Counted from the stretch's first letter, positions 51,201 through 62,652 are shown. The stretch is 64,000 bases of DNA from Syncephalis plumigaleata (GCA_025201365.1 JAIXMF010000003.1:558001-622000), one strand, 5' to 3'. The notes: generated by a model from the letters alone, not told the origin. Program-made: numbers and translations.

Positions 51201-52671
51201 ATCTGTTGTGTTCGATAGAATGGTGTAAAGTGTTCATCGAAGAATGCCTTCTGTCGTGCCACTGTCGATTTGGGACCCACCCATAACTTCTCTGGTGATG
51301 TATCGACTGCGAATCGTGACCATCCCAATGATAGGAATCCCGTAACTAATAGTGAGCCTAGAATGACTTGCGCTGGATGAGAGGCACAATAGAAACCAAT
51401 TCGATAAAAGTAACGCTGACTACGGGCATGCCAGTTATCGAGATTATCATCTTCGTCTAGTCCATCGTGATCGGTACCACCACCGATGCCTGTAGATTGC
51501 GTGTCCGTCGATAGTTGGACAGCTTCCTCGGAACTATAAGGAATCCGCTCAAATCCCTCGGAATCCCTACCGAAACAACCACGACGTATAGCGGCACCAC
51601 CCACTAGAACACTTAGTAGAATAATGCCATAGACACCGACTAGTCCTACACTAAGACACGACCATCGTCCTAGTCGACATTGATGATGTGTATCGGGAAG
51701 TGGCTCCAATACTGGACATACCGCTCCACAGTCAATACACGAGCAGCGTGATGTAACACTCGTGTCGTTGCAATGATGCGCCTTAGGACCGAGTGATCGC
51801 ATGGGACGTGGTGGCGATTGACTCGGGAAATCCAACTGAAAAGGAGAACCGCCAAATCGTTCCTTACCCATAAACGCGAGCATTTCCTCGTAGTTCTTGG
51901 CACCTCCACCGATTAGATCCATAACGAATAAATTATCGGCAGGGAACTTCACTTCTTTACACGAATCATAGAAGGCACGACCGAAAGTGGGATCGACGAA
52001 TATATCAGTCCTGGTAACAACCTCCTTTTTAGTTTGCGGTGATATTTGCGTAGCGGTAACATTAACGAATGTCGATTGATCGGGCGAACAAGTAAACTCG
52101 CAAAAGAACGAGAGCATATTGTTCCAACAAGCGGGACAAGCATTCACGACATTTTGTGCCACTTTAATTTGTGACTGTAACGCATTCAGTTGGTCAATGT
52201 CACAACAAACAGCTCGATCACGAAATGCTTCACCACATACTTCGATTAAACGAGATCGATGCATACTAGTAGGCTAATAGTATTATTGCTTAATGTTAGC
52301 AATAATGGAATATTGTATGTTATAGTTGTAGTACTTGCCTGTACTGCATGTCGATCAGTAGGACAGTTGAGAGGTGGTGCAAATATACTTGGTGATTTGG
52401 CACCGCATTGCCCGTACATGGCACAACGTCCAGGTGCATGTCTCGCTTCTGACAAGTCGGTAATATCACTCGAGTGACTATGAATAGTAGTAGTAGTAGT
52501 AGTAGTGAATGCTGGTTGAACTCGAGTAGCAGTAACACTACTAATAGTGGTAGTGATAGTACTAATAATAACAGTGCATACAGTCATTAAAGCTACGGTA
52601 AGCCATAATGAACGTCGAATATGTTTCCATTTTAGTGGAAGCCATAGCCAATATGCTATGGACGTGTACAT
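48252..52671 (-). CDS. NCR1: Niemann-Pick C1 (NPC1/Ncr1) sterol transporter
   Basis: Vacuolar/lysosomal RND-type membrane protein that exports sterols. Exons 52339-52671, 50678-52273, 50040-50618, 48770-49977 and 48252-48704, about 1389 residues. The luminal N-terminal sterol-binding domain shows RCAMYGQCG and many paired cysteines ([31 protein letters not shown]). A sterol-sensing domain lies in 50040-50618 ([19 protein letters not shown]). The second helix bundle has [12 protein letters not shown] and [20 protein letters not shown]. The C-terminal tail is cytosolic, Arg/Ser- then acid-rich. Intron 1 has a GC donor (GCAAGT at 52338). One frame break near 49286 (missing one base in [13 protein letters not shown]) separates two otherwise continuous parts. 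A signal-anchor near the start replaces a clear cleavable signal. Confidence 0.92.
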
Positions 52672-52815
52672 GATACAAACAATAGTAGTGCTAGTAGTTG
52701 AAGTAGTTGAAGTAGAAGTAATAGAGTAGAAGTAATAGTAGAAGAATAGGTGAGATATGGATAGACTAGTGTGTGTTTTACAAGAGACCCACGCAATGCA
52801 TAAAAAGGGGCTGTA

Positions 52816-52940
52816 CAGGCTTTTTCCATCCAATTTGCGCAGTTAGTCTTTTACTGTTTATTAATAAAGATTTGCACAATTGTTAACGTCATTATCACCG
52901 AAGTGCCAATTGACACAGCGTGATAATGTTCAGCAATGTA
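52816..52940 (+). mobile_element. Left end of the TA-flanked TIR transposon
   Basis: CAGGC then TTTTTCCATCC and CAATTTGCGCAG follow a TA at 52814-52815. Over about 125 bp the sequence matches the left end of the copy at 19075 (shared blocks GTTTATTAATAAA, CAATTGTTAAC, TCATTATCACCG, TG.CAATTGA.A.AGC.TGATAAT). It is in the proper orientation to pair with the right end at 62524. Confidence 0.7.
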
Positions 52941-52996
52941 AGAATAGAATAGCAAAAGTAAGCTTTATTCCTATTGATCAACAAATAATCCATGTA

Positions 52997-53213
52997 TTAA
53001 GCAGAGTTCAACAACTTGACTGCCTTTCCTAGCTTGCCAATAGCATACGATAATGTAACGGCATTTTGATCAGGATATAAATCATCTAGAATGGCTTGTT
53101 AGTATACAGCATACATATGCTACGTTGCAACTGCTTACCCTGTTCCTTATCATCTCATTCCAGCGTAATAATTGTACGTGGATCAGTGCTGCTCTTTGCA
53201 TTTCAAGCACCAT
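52997..53213 (-). CDS. Possible small two-exon gene or gene fragment, unrecognised
   Basis: Exon-like pieces 53139-53213 (MVLEMQRAALIHVQLLRWNE) and 52997-53085 (DLYPDQNAVTLSYAIGKLGK, ending VKLLNSA and stop) are joined by a GTAAGC..TCTAG intron. The phases do not fit unless one G is missing at the first exon's end. The first ATG directly follows a TAG acceptor, so more exons may lie upstream. The sequence looks helical and protein-like but I do not recognise it. It sits just inside the transposon left end. Confidence 0.35.
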
Positions 53214-54189
53214 CTATCGTAAATGGCATTAGCTAGTACGAATTAATCAATAGACCGATTGACCATTCATACTTGTCCAATTTTCGTATATCATCAGTCA
53301 ATACAATGATGATTAAGGATTGATGTTGATACTAGTGTATACATGTACTTGTGCATAATAAATAAACTACTATCAATAATGCTGATTAGTTGTGTCTACA
53401 CAATCATCCTAACACTAGTGTACACCAATGTGGTAGATGCATGCGATGTGCGGAAGAACGTCCAGATCCAATTGTTAATGATGCCATGATGTGCTATTGA
53501 AGAATACGTATCCGTTGCAACTATCTTTCTCTTTCTCTCTCTTTTTTACACTTGACTACGTCCTCCGTAATCACTTGTATGTGTATCGAATCGTGTTGTC
53601 ACTAATCCCATTGATCACTGTTGTCATCACTCACTTCCATGCTGTTGTATCATGTAAGCATTAAAGTATAGAAACGTAGACGTTGTCTTTGTTCCTAGTA
53701 TTACAGCAACACTAGACATAGTTATGACTGGTTGTAATCCAAGTGTAATGACAATATGTAGGAAGCATAGTTCTAAGGATACTGACATATGTGATGAAAT
53801 AGCACTCGTGTAATCAATATTTGAACACCTCACTCGATATACGATGCTCATTCATGGTACATGATAAGTAATAAGCATAGCTGGAGTAGAAGAAAGAATC
53901 GGACGATGAATAGAGTAGAAGAATGCCCTATAGCATTACATATTTATTCAATCAATGATTAATATTTATGTAATAGGACCATGGATTAATAGACGGAAGG
54001 GACTTGTAGATATGCTTGTTGTTGTTGTACCAAGGAATAATGACTTGAATGGTATGGACACTAAAGGGTCTTGCACCAATACATTCTTGACTTGAATACC
54101 TATAATATCTACTTGATGATGTCCTTGTCTTGCTCTGTAATCATAATGGATTAGTATGGGTATGGTTATTGTGGATTATTACTTACTGC
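53214..54189. other. Spacer downstream of the micro-exon gene
   Basis: No gene is seen. If the micro-exon gene has a spliced 3' leader, its last exon may lie here. A GTAAGT donor at 54186 could be joined to the CAG acceptor at 54137-54135, placing an untranslated exon below 54134. A microsatellite-free AT-rich sequence fills the rest. Confidence 0.4.
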
Positions 54190-57100
54190 TTAAGCCTATC
54201 ATTCGATTAATGTGAGTTGTATTGCCATTGGTACTTCATTTCTTGTAAACGAGAATACTAGCTTACCTTCTATTATACACAAACATATGTAATTAGTACT
54301 GGATGCATTACAATAATAGTGTCAACTTACAGGTCTCTATAAGTAAACATACGTGGATCGTGTGTCATATTGTTATTAGTATTTATAGATTACGGACAGA
54401 ATGGTAACTTACACGTGGCTATAGGTAAACATACGTGGATAGTGTGTCATATTGTGATTAGTACTCATAGGTTACGAATAGAATGGTAACTTACAGGCTG
54501 TTTATACACCAGTATACGTGGACCGAATGTCATATTGTGATTAGTACCCAAAGAGTACGAACAGAATGGTAACTTACACGTGGCTATAGGTAAACATACG
54601 TGGACCGGATGTCATATTGTGATTAGTATTTATAGATTACGAACAGAATGGTAACTTACGCGTGGCTATAGGTAAACATAAGTGGATCGTGTTTCATATT
54701 GTTATTAGTATCCATAGATTACGAACATAATGATGACTTACAGGCTGTTTATACACCAGTATACGTGGATCGTGTGCCATATTGTGATTAATACACATAG
54801 GTTACGAATAAGATGGTAACTTACGGGATTCTATAGGTAAACATACGTGGACCGGATGTCATGTTGTGATTAGTACCCATAGATTACGAATATAATAATG
54901 ACTTACAGGCTGTTTATACACCAGTATACGTGGATCGTGTGCCATATTGTGATTAGTACCCATAGAGTACGAACAGAATAATGACTTACGGGTTTCTATA
55001 AGGAAGCATACGTGGATCGTGAGTCATGTTGTGATTAGTACCCATAGATTACGAATATAATAATGACTTACAGGCTGTTTATACATCAGTATACGTGGAT
55101 CGTGTGTCATATTGTGATTAGTACCCATAGAGTACGAACAGAATAATGACTTACAGGCTGTTTATACATCAGTATACGTGGACCGAATGTCATATTGTTA
55201 TTAATACACATAGGTTACGAATAAGATGGTAACTTACGGGATTCTATAGGTAAACATACGTGGACCGGATGTCATATTGTGATTAGTACATTCATAGATT
55301 ACGAACAGAATGGTAACTTACAGGATTCTATAGGTAAACATACGTGGATTGTGTGTCATGTAGTGATTAGTATACATAGGTTACGAACAGAATGGTAACC
55401 TACACGTCTCTATAGGTAAACATACGTGGATCATGTGTCATATTATAGTTAATATTTCACGTATTACAACAATAGCAGTGTTAACTTACGCGCTGTTTAT
55501 ACACCAGTATACGTGGATCGTGTGTCATATTGTGATTAGTACCCATAGATTACGAACAGAATGGTAACTTACAGGCTGTTTATACACCAGTATACGTGGA
55601 CCGAATGTCATATTGTTATTAATACACATAGGTTACGAATAAGATGGTAACTTACAGGTGTCTATAGGTAGACATACGTGGATCGTGTGTCATACCGTGA
55701 TTAGTACACATAGGTTACGAACATAATAATGACTTACGCCCTGTTATATACAAGCATACATGAATCGAGCGTCATATATGATTAGTATCCATAGAGTACG
55801 AATAGAATGGTAACTTACAGGTGTCTATAGGTAAACATACGTGGATCGTGTGTCATACCGTGATTAGTACACATAGGTTACAAACAGAATGGTGACTTAC
55901 TTTCTATCATAAAGAAATACATGCGAGTCATATGCCGTATTGTGATTAATACACATAGGTTACGAACAGAATGGTAACTTACAAGTTTCTATAGGTAAAC
56001 ATACGTGGATCGTGTGTCATATTGTGATTAATACACGTAGATTACGAATAGAATGGTAACTTACGGGTCTCTATAAGGAAACATACGTGGATCGTGTGTC
56101 ATATTGTGATTAATACACGTAGAGTACGAACATAATGGTAACTTACACGTCTCTATAGGTAAACATACGTGGATCATGTGTCATATTGTGATTAGTACCC
56201 ATAGAGTACGAACAGAATGATAACTTACACGTGTCTATAGGTAAACATACGTGGGTAGCGTGCAATATTGTGATTAGTAACTAATAGGCTACAAACAAGA
56301 TGGTAACTTACATGTGGCTATAGGTAAACATACGTGGATCGTGTGTCATATTGTGATTAGTACTCATAGGTTACGAACAGAATGGTAACTTACGTCCTAT
56401 TTATACACAAGCATAGGATGAGCCGAATGTCATATTATAATTAGTACCCATAGATTACGGACAGAATGGTAACTTACAATTTCCTATAGGTAAACATATG
56501 CGGATCATGTGCCGTCTTATGATTAGTACCCATAAATCATGGGCAAAATGGTAACTTACGAAATCCTATAGGTAAACATACGTGGATCGTGTGCCATATA
56601 GTGATTAGTACACATATATTGCAAACAGAATGGTAACTTACGTCCTATTTATACACGAGCATAGGGTAAGCCGAATGACATATGCAATTAGCACTTCAAG
56701 AACAACAACAACAACAACACAACTTACAGGCTGTTATTCGTAAGCATACGTGGATCGTGTGCCATATATATGATTAGTATTTCATTCATTATGGTCAGAA
56801 TAATGACTTACAAACTATCATACAAAAATATATGTGCATCATGCCCATACTGTAGTTAGTACGTCATTCATTGCCGTTAGAACGGTAACTTACCCACTAT
56901 CATAAGAGAACATAGGTAGATCATATACCGTAGCATAATTAGTACCTTATTCATTACAATCAGAATGGTAACTTACGCACTGTTATCCACAAATGTATGG
57001 ATATCATTTGCCACATTATCATTAGTACTCATTCATTATCATCAGTAATATTGACTTACATGCTGTTATAGACAAATATATGTGGATTATGTGCCGATAC

Positions 57101-59852
57101 TGTAGTTAGTACGTCATACATTACGATTGAAATGATAACCTACCTCCTATCATACACAAGCATACATGAATGATGAGTCATACTATCATTAGTACCTCAT
57201 AGGTTACAGCCAGAATGATAACTTACCATCTATCATACGGAAAGTCATGTGCCACGCTACAATTAGTACATCCATTCATTGACGTCAGAATGATAACTTA
57301 CTTGCTGTAATACAAAAATATACGTGGATAATGTGCCACGTTAATTAGTACAGCATTCATTGCAATCAGGATGATTACTTACGAGCTATCATACAGGAAA
57401 TCATGTGCCATAACGTAGTTAGTACTTCATTCATTACAATTGTAATGATTACTTACTATCTATCATACAAGAACATAAGGAATACATATGCCACATTATA
57501 CTTAGTACGCCATTCATTACGGTAAGAATGGTAACTTACAGTCTATCATACACAAACATACAGGATCATGTACCGTATCGTGATTAGTATCTCGTTCATT
57601 ACAGTCAAAATGATAACTTACGTCCTATCATACAGGAACATACATGGACCATGTGCCGTACTGTTGTTAGCACATTCATTCATAGGTTACAACCATGATA
57701 GTAACTTACCCACTATCATACACAAGCAGACGTGGATAATGAGCCACGTTGTTAGTAGTACATCAGGTATTATGGTCAGAATGATTACTTACGGTCTATC
57801 ATACGAGGACATTGATGGATCATGTGTGATATCATAGTTAGTACATCCATTCATTACGATCATAATGATAACCTACACACTGTTATAGACAAGTGTATGA
57901 ATTGTGTGGCAAATTGTGGTTAGTATACCATAGCTTATAAATGAAATAGTAACTTACACACTGTTATACCGGGACATATGTATGGATCGTGTATCATATT
58001 GTGATTAGTACGCCCATAGATTACAATTAAGATGACAACTTACGGGCTATTATTCGTAAGCATACGTGGATCGTGTGCCATATATATGATTAGTTTCTCT
58101 TTCATTACGGTCAGAATAATGACTCACTGGCTATTGTCCAAAAACATGTGGATCATGTCATATTATTGTTAGTGCATTCATAGATTGAAATCAGAGTGAT
58201 GGCTTACATTCTATCATACGAAAATAAGTATTGATTATGGATCATATCGTAATCAGTATATCGCTCATTACTGCCAGAGTGATAACTTACATTCTATCAT
58301 ATACGGAAATGCGTGAATCATACGCCATAATGTGGTTAGTTTCTCTTTCATTACGGTAAGAATAATGACTCACTGGCTATTGTCCAAAAACATGTGGATC
58401 ATGTCATATTATTGTTAGAGCATTCATAGATTGAAATTAGAATGATGGCTTACAATCTATCATACGAAAACAAGTATTGATTATGGATCATATTGCAATC
58501 AGTATATCGCTCGTTACGGCCAGAGTGATAACTTACATCCTATCATATACGGAAATGCGTGAATCATACGCCATAGTATGGTTAGTATTGCATACGTTGC
58601 AGTCAGAACGATAACTTACGCGCTATTGTCCAAAAACATGTGTGATCGTGTGCCATGTTAGAATTAGTATTCCATAGATTGTAGCCAAGACGTTAACTTA
58701 CAATCTACCATACATAGACATATTAGAATTAGTGCTTCATTCCTTGCGGTTAGAATGATTACTTACATACTGTCATACACAAACATATGTGGGTTATGTG
58801 CCATTTTATAATTAGTACGCCATTCATTATGATCAGAAATGATAACTTACCCACTAGCATACACGACATATGTTAATTGTGTGCCACGTTGTAATTAGTA
58901 CTTCATTCACTACGGTCAGAATAGTAACCTACAAACTACCATAGAGGAATATACAAGATCATACGCCATAGCATGATTAATACTCATTTATTACGGTTAG
59001 AATGGCAACTTACATCCTAGCATACAGGAGCATGGGTGGATCATGTGTCATATCGTAGTTAGTACTTTTTCATAGATTACGATCAGATTGATAACTTACA
59101 TCCTATCATACAGGAAATCATGTGTCATATCATATTAGTATTTCGCTCATTACGGTCAGAAGGCTAACTTACCATCTACCAATACAGAGACATACGTGGA
59201 TCATGTTCCATACTATAGTCAGTATCCCATTCATTACGGTCAAAATGATTACTTACAGGCTGATATACGGGGACGTATGTGGATCGTGTGTCATAGCGTG
59301 ATTAGTACATTCATAGATTACAATCACAATGATAACTTACGCACTGTGATGGACAAGTATATGGATTGTGTGACAGATTATAGTTAGTATTTAGTTTATT
59401 ACGATCAGAATGATAACTTACATCCGCTTGAAATAGTAGTCACATATAATTTTGATTTACATTACTATTAGCATAGTACTTGCTATGGTCAATAGAGTAG
59501 CTTACGAACTATAGTTAACAGATCAATATATGAAATAAACATTATGATATGATTAGCATAGTACTTGTTATGGCCAATACACTAGCTTACGGGCTATTAT
59601 TAACAAATCAATATGTAGAATAAACATTACAGTGTGATTAGTATGTCAGAACAACCATTAATATACATGAACTTACGAGCTATCGGTAATCATCGGTGGA
59701 CAATGAAACAATAGACTACGATTAGTACATCAATTGATAGGGTCATGGCCAGACGTACCACGACGGACCAAGGCGGGATTAGCTTCAACGGCGACCAGAC
59801 TGGTAGCAGCGACGACGGCGACGGCAATAGCGGTAAGGGCAAGGAGCCTCAT
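54190..59852 (-). CDS. Hyper-intronised micro-exon gene for a small secreted Cys- and Pro/Arg-rich protein
   Basis: Exon 1 (59759-59852) codes a signal peptide, MRLLALTAIAVAVVAATSL, and reaches LVRR, a Kex2-like site. Then 67 micro-exons follow, each bounded by an AG acceptor and a GTAAGT-like donor. Their low ends are, 3 nt each unless marked: 59677, 59591, 59506, 59422 (5 nt), 59341, 59257, 59173, 59100, 59014, 58933, 58851, 58767, 58702, 58620, 58537, 58454, 58374, 58291, 58208, 58128, 58044, 57958, 57877, 57793, 57710, 57622, 57540, 57457, 57383, 57302, 57227, 57144, 57060, 56977, 56894, 56812, 56728, 56642, 56560 (6), 56478 (6), 56394, 56312 (6), 56229 (6), 56147 (6), 56065 (6), 55983 (6), 55901, 55819 (6), 55738, 55656 (6), 55573, 55490, 55404 (6), 55322 (6), 55238 (6), 55155, 55072, 54990 (6), 54907, 54835 (6), 54742, 54660 (6), 54578 (6), 54495, 54413 (6), 54331 (6), 54267. 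The last exon gives Ala and stop (54195-54190). Exon 1 ends in phase 1 and the 5-nt exon brings the frame to phase 0. From there each exon is one or two codons and no stop occurs in about 83 codons. The product is 118 residues: the mature part begins APLPDCPMDDFWYIRD, holds four Cys in its first half and ends in a basic Pro-rich tail (e.g. TPPRRRNPNPPPKPPN). Splicing is inferred from sequence only. Function is unknown; an effector or antimicrobial peptide is a guess. Confidence 0.85.
54196..59758 (-). repeat. Tandem array of about 68 introns, basic period near 82 bp
   Basis: Measured between successive copies of AATGGTAACTTAC the spacing is 82, 83 and 82 bp. Units on the minus strand read donor GTAAGTTACC, a variable AT-rich part, branch-site-like TACTAAT, then CTATAG or AACAG. 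Copies in 54300-56650 are very alike (shared ATAGGTAAACATACGTGG on the plus strand). Those in 57000-59450 are more diverged, and the first three introns (59430-59680) belong to a third, more distant type. The array is wholly within the micro-exon gene and makes up its introns. Confidence 0.9.
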
Positions 59853-59993
59853 GTTGATGTTGGCCTAGTGGAATCGATAGATAAGCTGACTAGAACGAGA
59901 GTAGTAAGTGTAGAGCAGTGTAGAAGAGTGAGTGTAGAGTAGAGTAGAAGAGTAAGTATGAAGATAACAAGTTGAGTGTCTATCAACAGCGTC

Positions 59994-60002
59994 TTATTTA
60001 TA
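59994..60002 (-). promoter_or_regulatory. TATA box of the micro-exon gene
   Basis: TATAAATAA on the minus strand lies about 145 bp upstream of the start codon. The leader between them is pyrimidine-rich in the sense direction. The same TATAAAT core stands before the subtilisin gene, another secreted product. Confidence 0.5.
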
Positions 60003-60011
60003 GCTGAGATG

Positions 60012-60255
60012 ATGCTAAACATCTAGATGGAAAGCATGATGATGATGGCTATCGTGGTGTCATTCATGCTCCACGCCAGTAATTCCCCTAAGCATTCACT
60101 CCACATGCCGACATGTTGTAACGACACGAGATTATGCTAAACATCTAGATGGAAAGCATGATGATGATGGCTATCGTGGTGTCATTCATGCTCCACGCCA
60201 GTAATTCCCCTAAGCATTCACTCCACATGCTGACATGTTGTAACAACACGAGATG
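60012..60255. repeat. Tandem duplication, two 122-bp copies upstream of the micro-exon gene
   Basis: 60012-60133 and 60134-60255 are almost identical, differing in only about three bases. They share ATGCTAAACATCTAGATGG and TCCACGCCAGTAATTCCCC. They lie just upstream of the TATA box, so the upstream regulatory region may have been doubled recently. Confidence 0.8.
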
Positions 60256-62170
60256 ACATTATAACGCTGCATTACACATCCTATTAGATTGATTTAGCTC
60301 TAAGAAGCCTTCTCTCCTTATTTCCTTCACCTGAAATCTTTTGCACGAGACCTTGTAACCAATCCTATGCTGCTATCCACTATTTTCTCCATACTCTCCA
60401 CTCTCATTTCTCTTTTACCTGCTATTTCCAGGAAGAAACATTTGCATTGGAATTATTTTGGTGGTGGTGTGATAGGGCATACCATTGTCCAAAAGTAGTA
60501 GGACTGGTATTCGAAAAGGCCTATGTTTGTAAGAAGAAAACCGGAAGGTCCCAGCACCATGGCGTTTGTCCATATGTTTTGCCAACCCCATATGAGGGAA
60601 CTGCATGGCCATTTGCTGGTTAAGGATTAAGCAATTAACCTCAGTTTGAGTAGAACATATCAGTTCAACAGAACGTGTTAGAGCCATTTCGTTTTGGAAT
60701 AGAGACCTGGGCTAACTCAATAGAATAGCCAATCATTTAATGAGGAGTGAAGGAACTGGTACATGCGACACATGGCACAAATACAAGCATACAACAATGC
60801 ACGAGTGTTCCACGATATCCGTTGCTTTCAAAGTAGTCGGATTGGTCAGTCCAATGTAAGCAAGCTGGGGAATATGAGCATTTGTCGAAGGAGGGAGTGT
60901 TTACTTGCTTGGAATTATCGAATGCAACTATCATTAGTCTGGGAACTGATGTAGCTCGTTTACATCCACCTATTTGTTCGACGTCATTCTTCCCAGTTAA
61001 TAAAAGTACTCATTTCCATCATCATTTGTTTTAACTCCTTAGTCCCGCATTTCACTAACACTAGACATTATGCTATGCTCGGATTGTTATGCGTATTACA
61101 TGCATGTGTGGTGAGGATAGTCGGCTGCTCGATGAAGTCGATTAAGAAGTGGCTAGGTAAGAATAGGAAGCATGTCTGTCTAGTTGAACAGCGATGGCAA
61201 ACCAAGTTGAATAGCTGATATTATGCTCTTTTAACATAGAAATACGTGCGAATTACGAACAATACACGATAGCTTCCAATAATGGAGCGTGCATGTAATT
61301 ATTATTCTGACTTGATCATCGCATCCATACAAATGTCATTCATTATCATGACATCTACATGACATGTTCATTTGTATGTCATCTACCATTGCTCATTCCA
61401 TTGTCATTTGACATGATCGATACTGATTGCAATCTATCACGGTATGTCATCGAATGATCCCACAATCATATGGACATGAATATACTTGATGGTATCTATA
61501 ATGCGATACATCATTCATCTGATGAATATGATCAATTATCATTATTGATTACGCTGTATAAACCAACATACTTACGATCTAATAAATCCATTCATTCATT
61601 TACATACACATGCAGTTTACTCTATTAACAACTTCCCAATTGCTCATAGACTTGCATAACACATACTGATTCCTACTAGTACACTTATTAGCAATGCTCA
61701 ATATTATACCACCATTCTTCGTCGCTTTTATCTATTTGTTACTGGGCTATAAGCGGCATTATATCATTGCAGCAAAGTTACAATGGTATTAATGATACGA
61801 ATCTTACTGCATTGTGTTGTCAATGACACTGCTTGTCACAATAGATTCATCCTTTCTATATGTATCTGAATAAACGTTTTCACTCTTGCACAATAGATCC
61901 ATGCTGCTAGTGCTACTAACATGCCACAAATATAAAAAGACGCATCTAATATTTCCATCTTCCAGTTCAATCGTGCTTATTACACGCTCTTACGCTGTCT
62001 TATTGCACTCTCCTTACACTACCTTATTGTATATCGCCTACACATTGTGCTCGAGCAAATCGAGCAACCATAGCTCCCACACTATCAATGAGAAAGTGTC
62101 CTACTACTTGTCATGATCCCTTACGGTAAGTATACCTCATTGCACTTTGATATTTATTACAGTATACTAA
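60256..62170. other. Unassigned region between micro-exon gene promoter and transposon right end
   Basis: Several open frames of 60-90 codons exist on both strands (e.g. 60415-60687 minus, 60763-60954 plus, 61886-62116 plus), but none carries a motif I know. It could include decayed parts of the transposon's coding region. I see no firm gene. Confidence 0.4.
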
Positions 62171-62524
62171 TCCATTATTCTATTAGATGCACACATCGAA
62201 ACAATGATTAAGAGGACATGCAAGTTAAAGGATTCGAGTATCGCTTGTGGAATCGGGGTTATGGTTGCTCGTCTGGATTTCATTCAAATCACCAACTGCC
62301 TTCGTAGTGGAACCGATGTTCCAACACACCCTCATCCAAGTGTCGTTGCTTCCAATCATTCAAGACAAGGAGGACAAGGACATCAAGGAACCAAACAACA
62401 AATAACAATTCATCCGTGATAGTTATCGCTATCTATACATCTAAATACCTGTAAGCGTTAACATAGCTATCATTTATTCGTAAAGACAAAAGATTAATAG
62501 TGCAAATTGGTTGGAAAAGGACTG
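62171..62524 (+). mobile_element. Right end of the TIR transposon with transposase C-terminal remnant
   Basis: 62240-62300 codes, on the plus strand, MQVKGFEYRLWNR, then a one-base shift, then VMVARLDFIQITNCLRSG. It is homologous to EYRVWNRDMAACLNLFRLF of the copy at 19075. The Gly/Gln-rich tail and the final 110 bp also match, up to CAAATTGG.TGGAAAA and CTG at 62524, followed by TA. The frame is broken between the NR and VMV segments. Similarity to the end of TnpB/Fanzor-type proteins is inferred from the WNRD motif. Confidence 0.65.
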
Positions 62525-62652
62525 TACTGAAATTGTTACAATGTAATGTGGTTGCTCCTATTGTACACGCAAGTAGTATAAGTATATATAGAATCATATA
62601 CACTAGCATTCAATAGATGAAATAGTTTGACATAGACTTTATAATGTAACTA

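Noticed and set aside
54196-59758. Reading the 82-bp tandem repeats as a centromeric satellite or a CRISPR-like array
   Set aside because: Every unit keeps splice signals and a multiple-of-three insert, and the array is bounded by a signal-peptide exon and a stop. A satellite would not keep this, and CRISPR arrays have constant repeats with unrelated spacers and are prokaryotic.
59745-59942. Plus-strand open frame of 65 codons at the start of the micro-exon gene
   Set aside because: It is the complement of the signal-peptide exon; the minus strand has the better codon use, a TATA box and the splice donor.
60415-60954. Open frames of 60-90 codons as parts of the transposon nuclease
   Set aside because: No OrfB/RuvC motif could be read in them on either strand.
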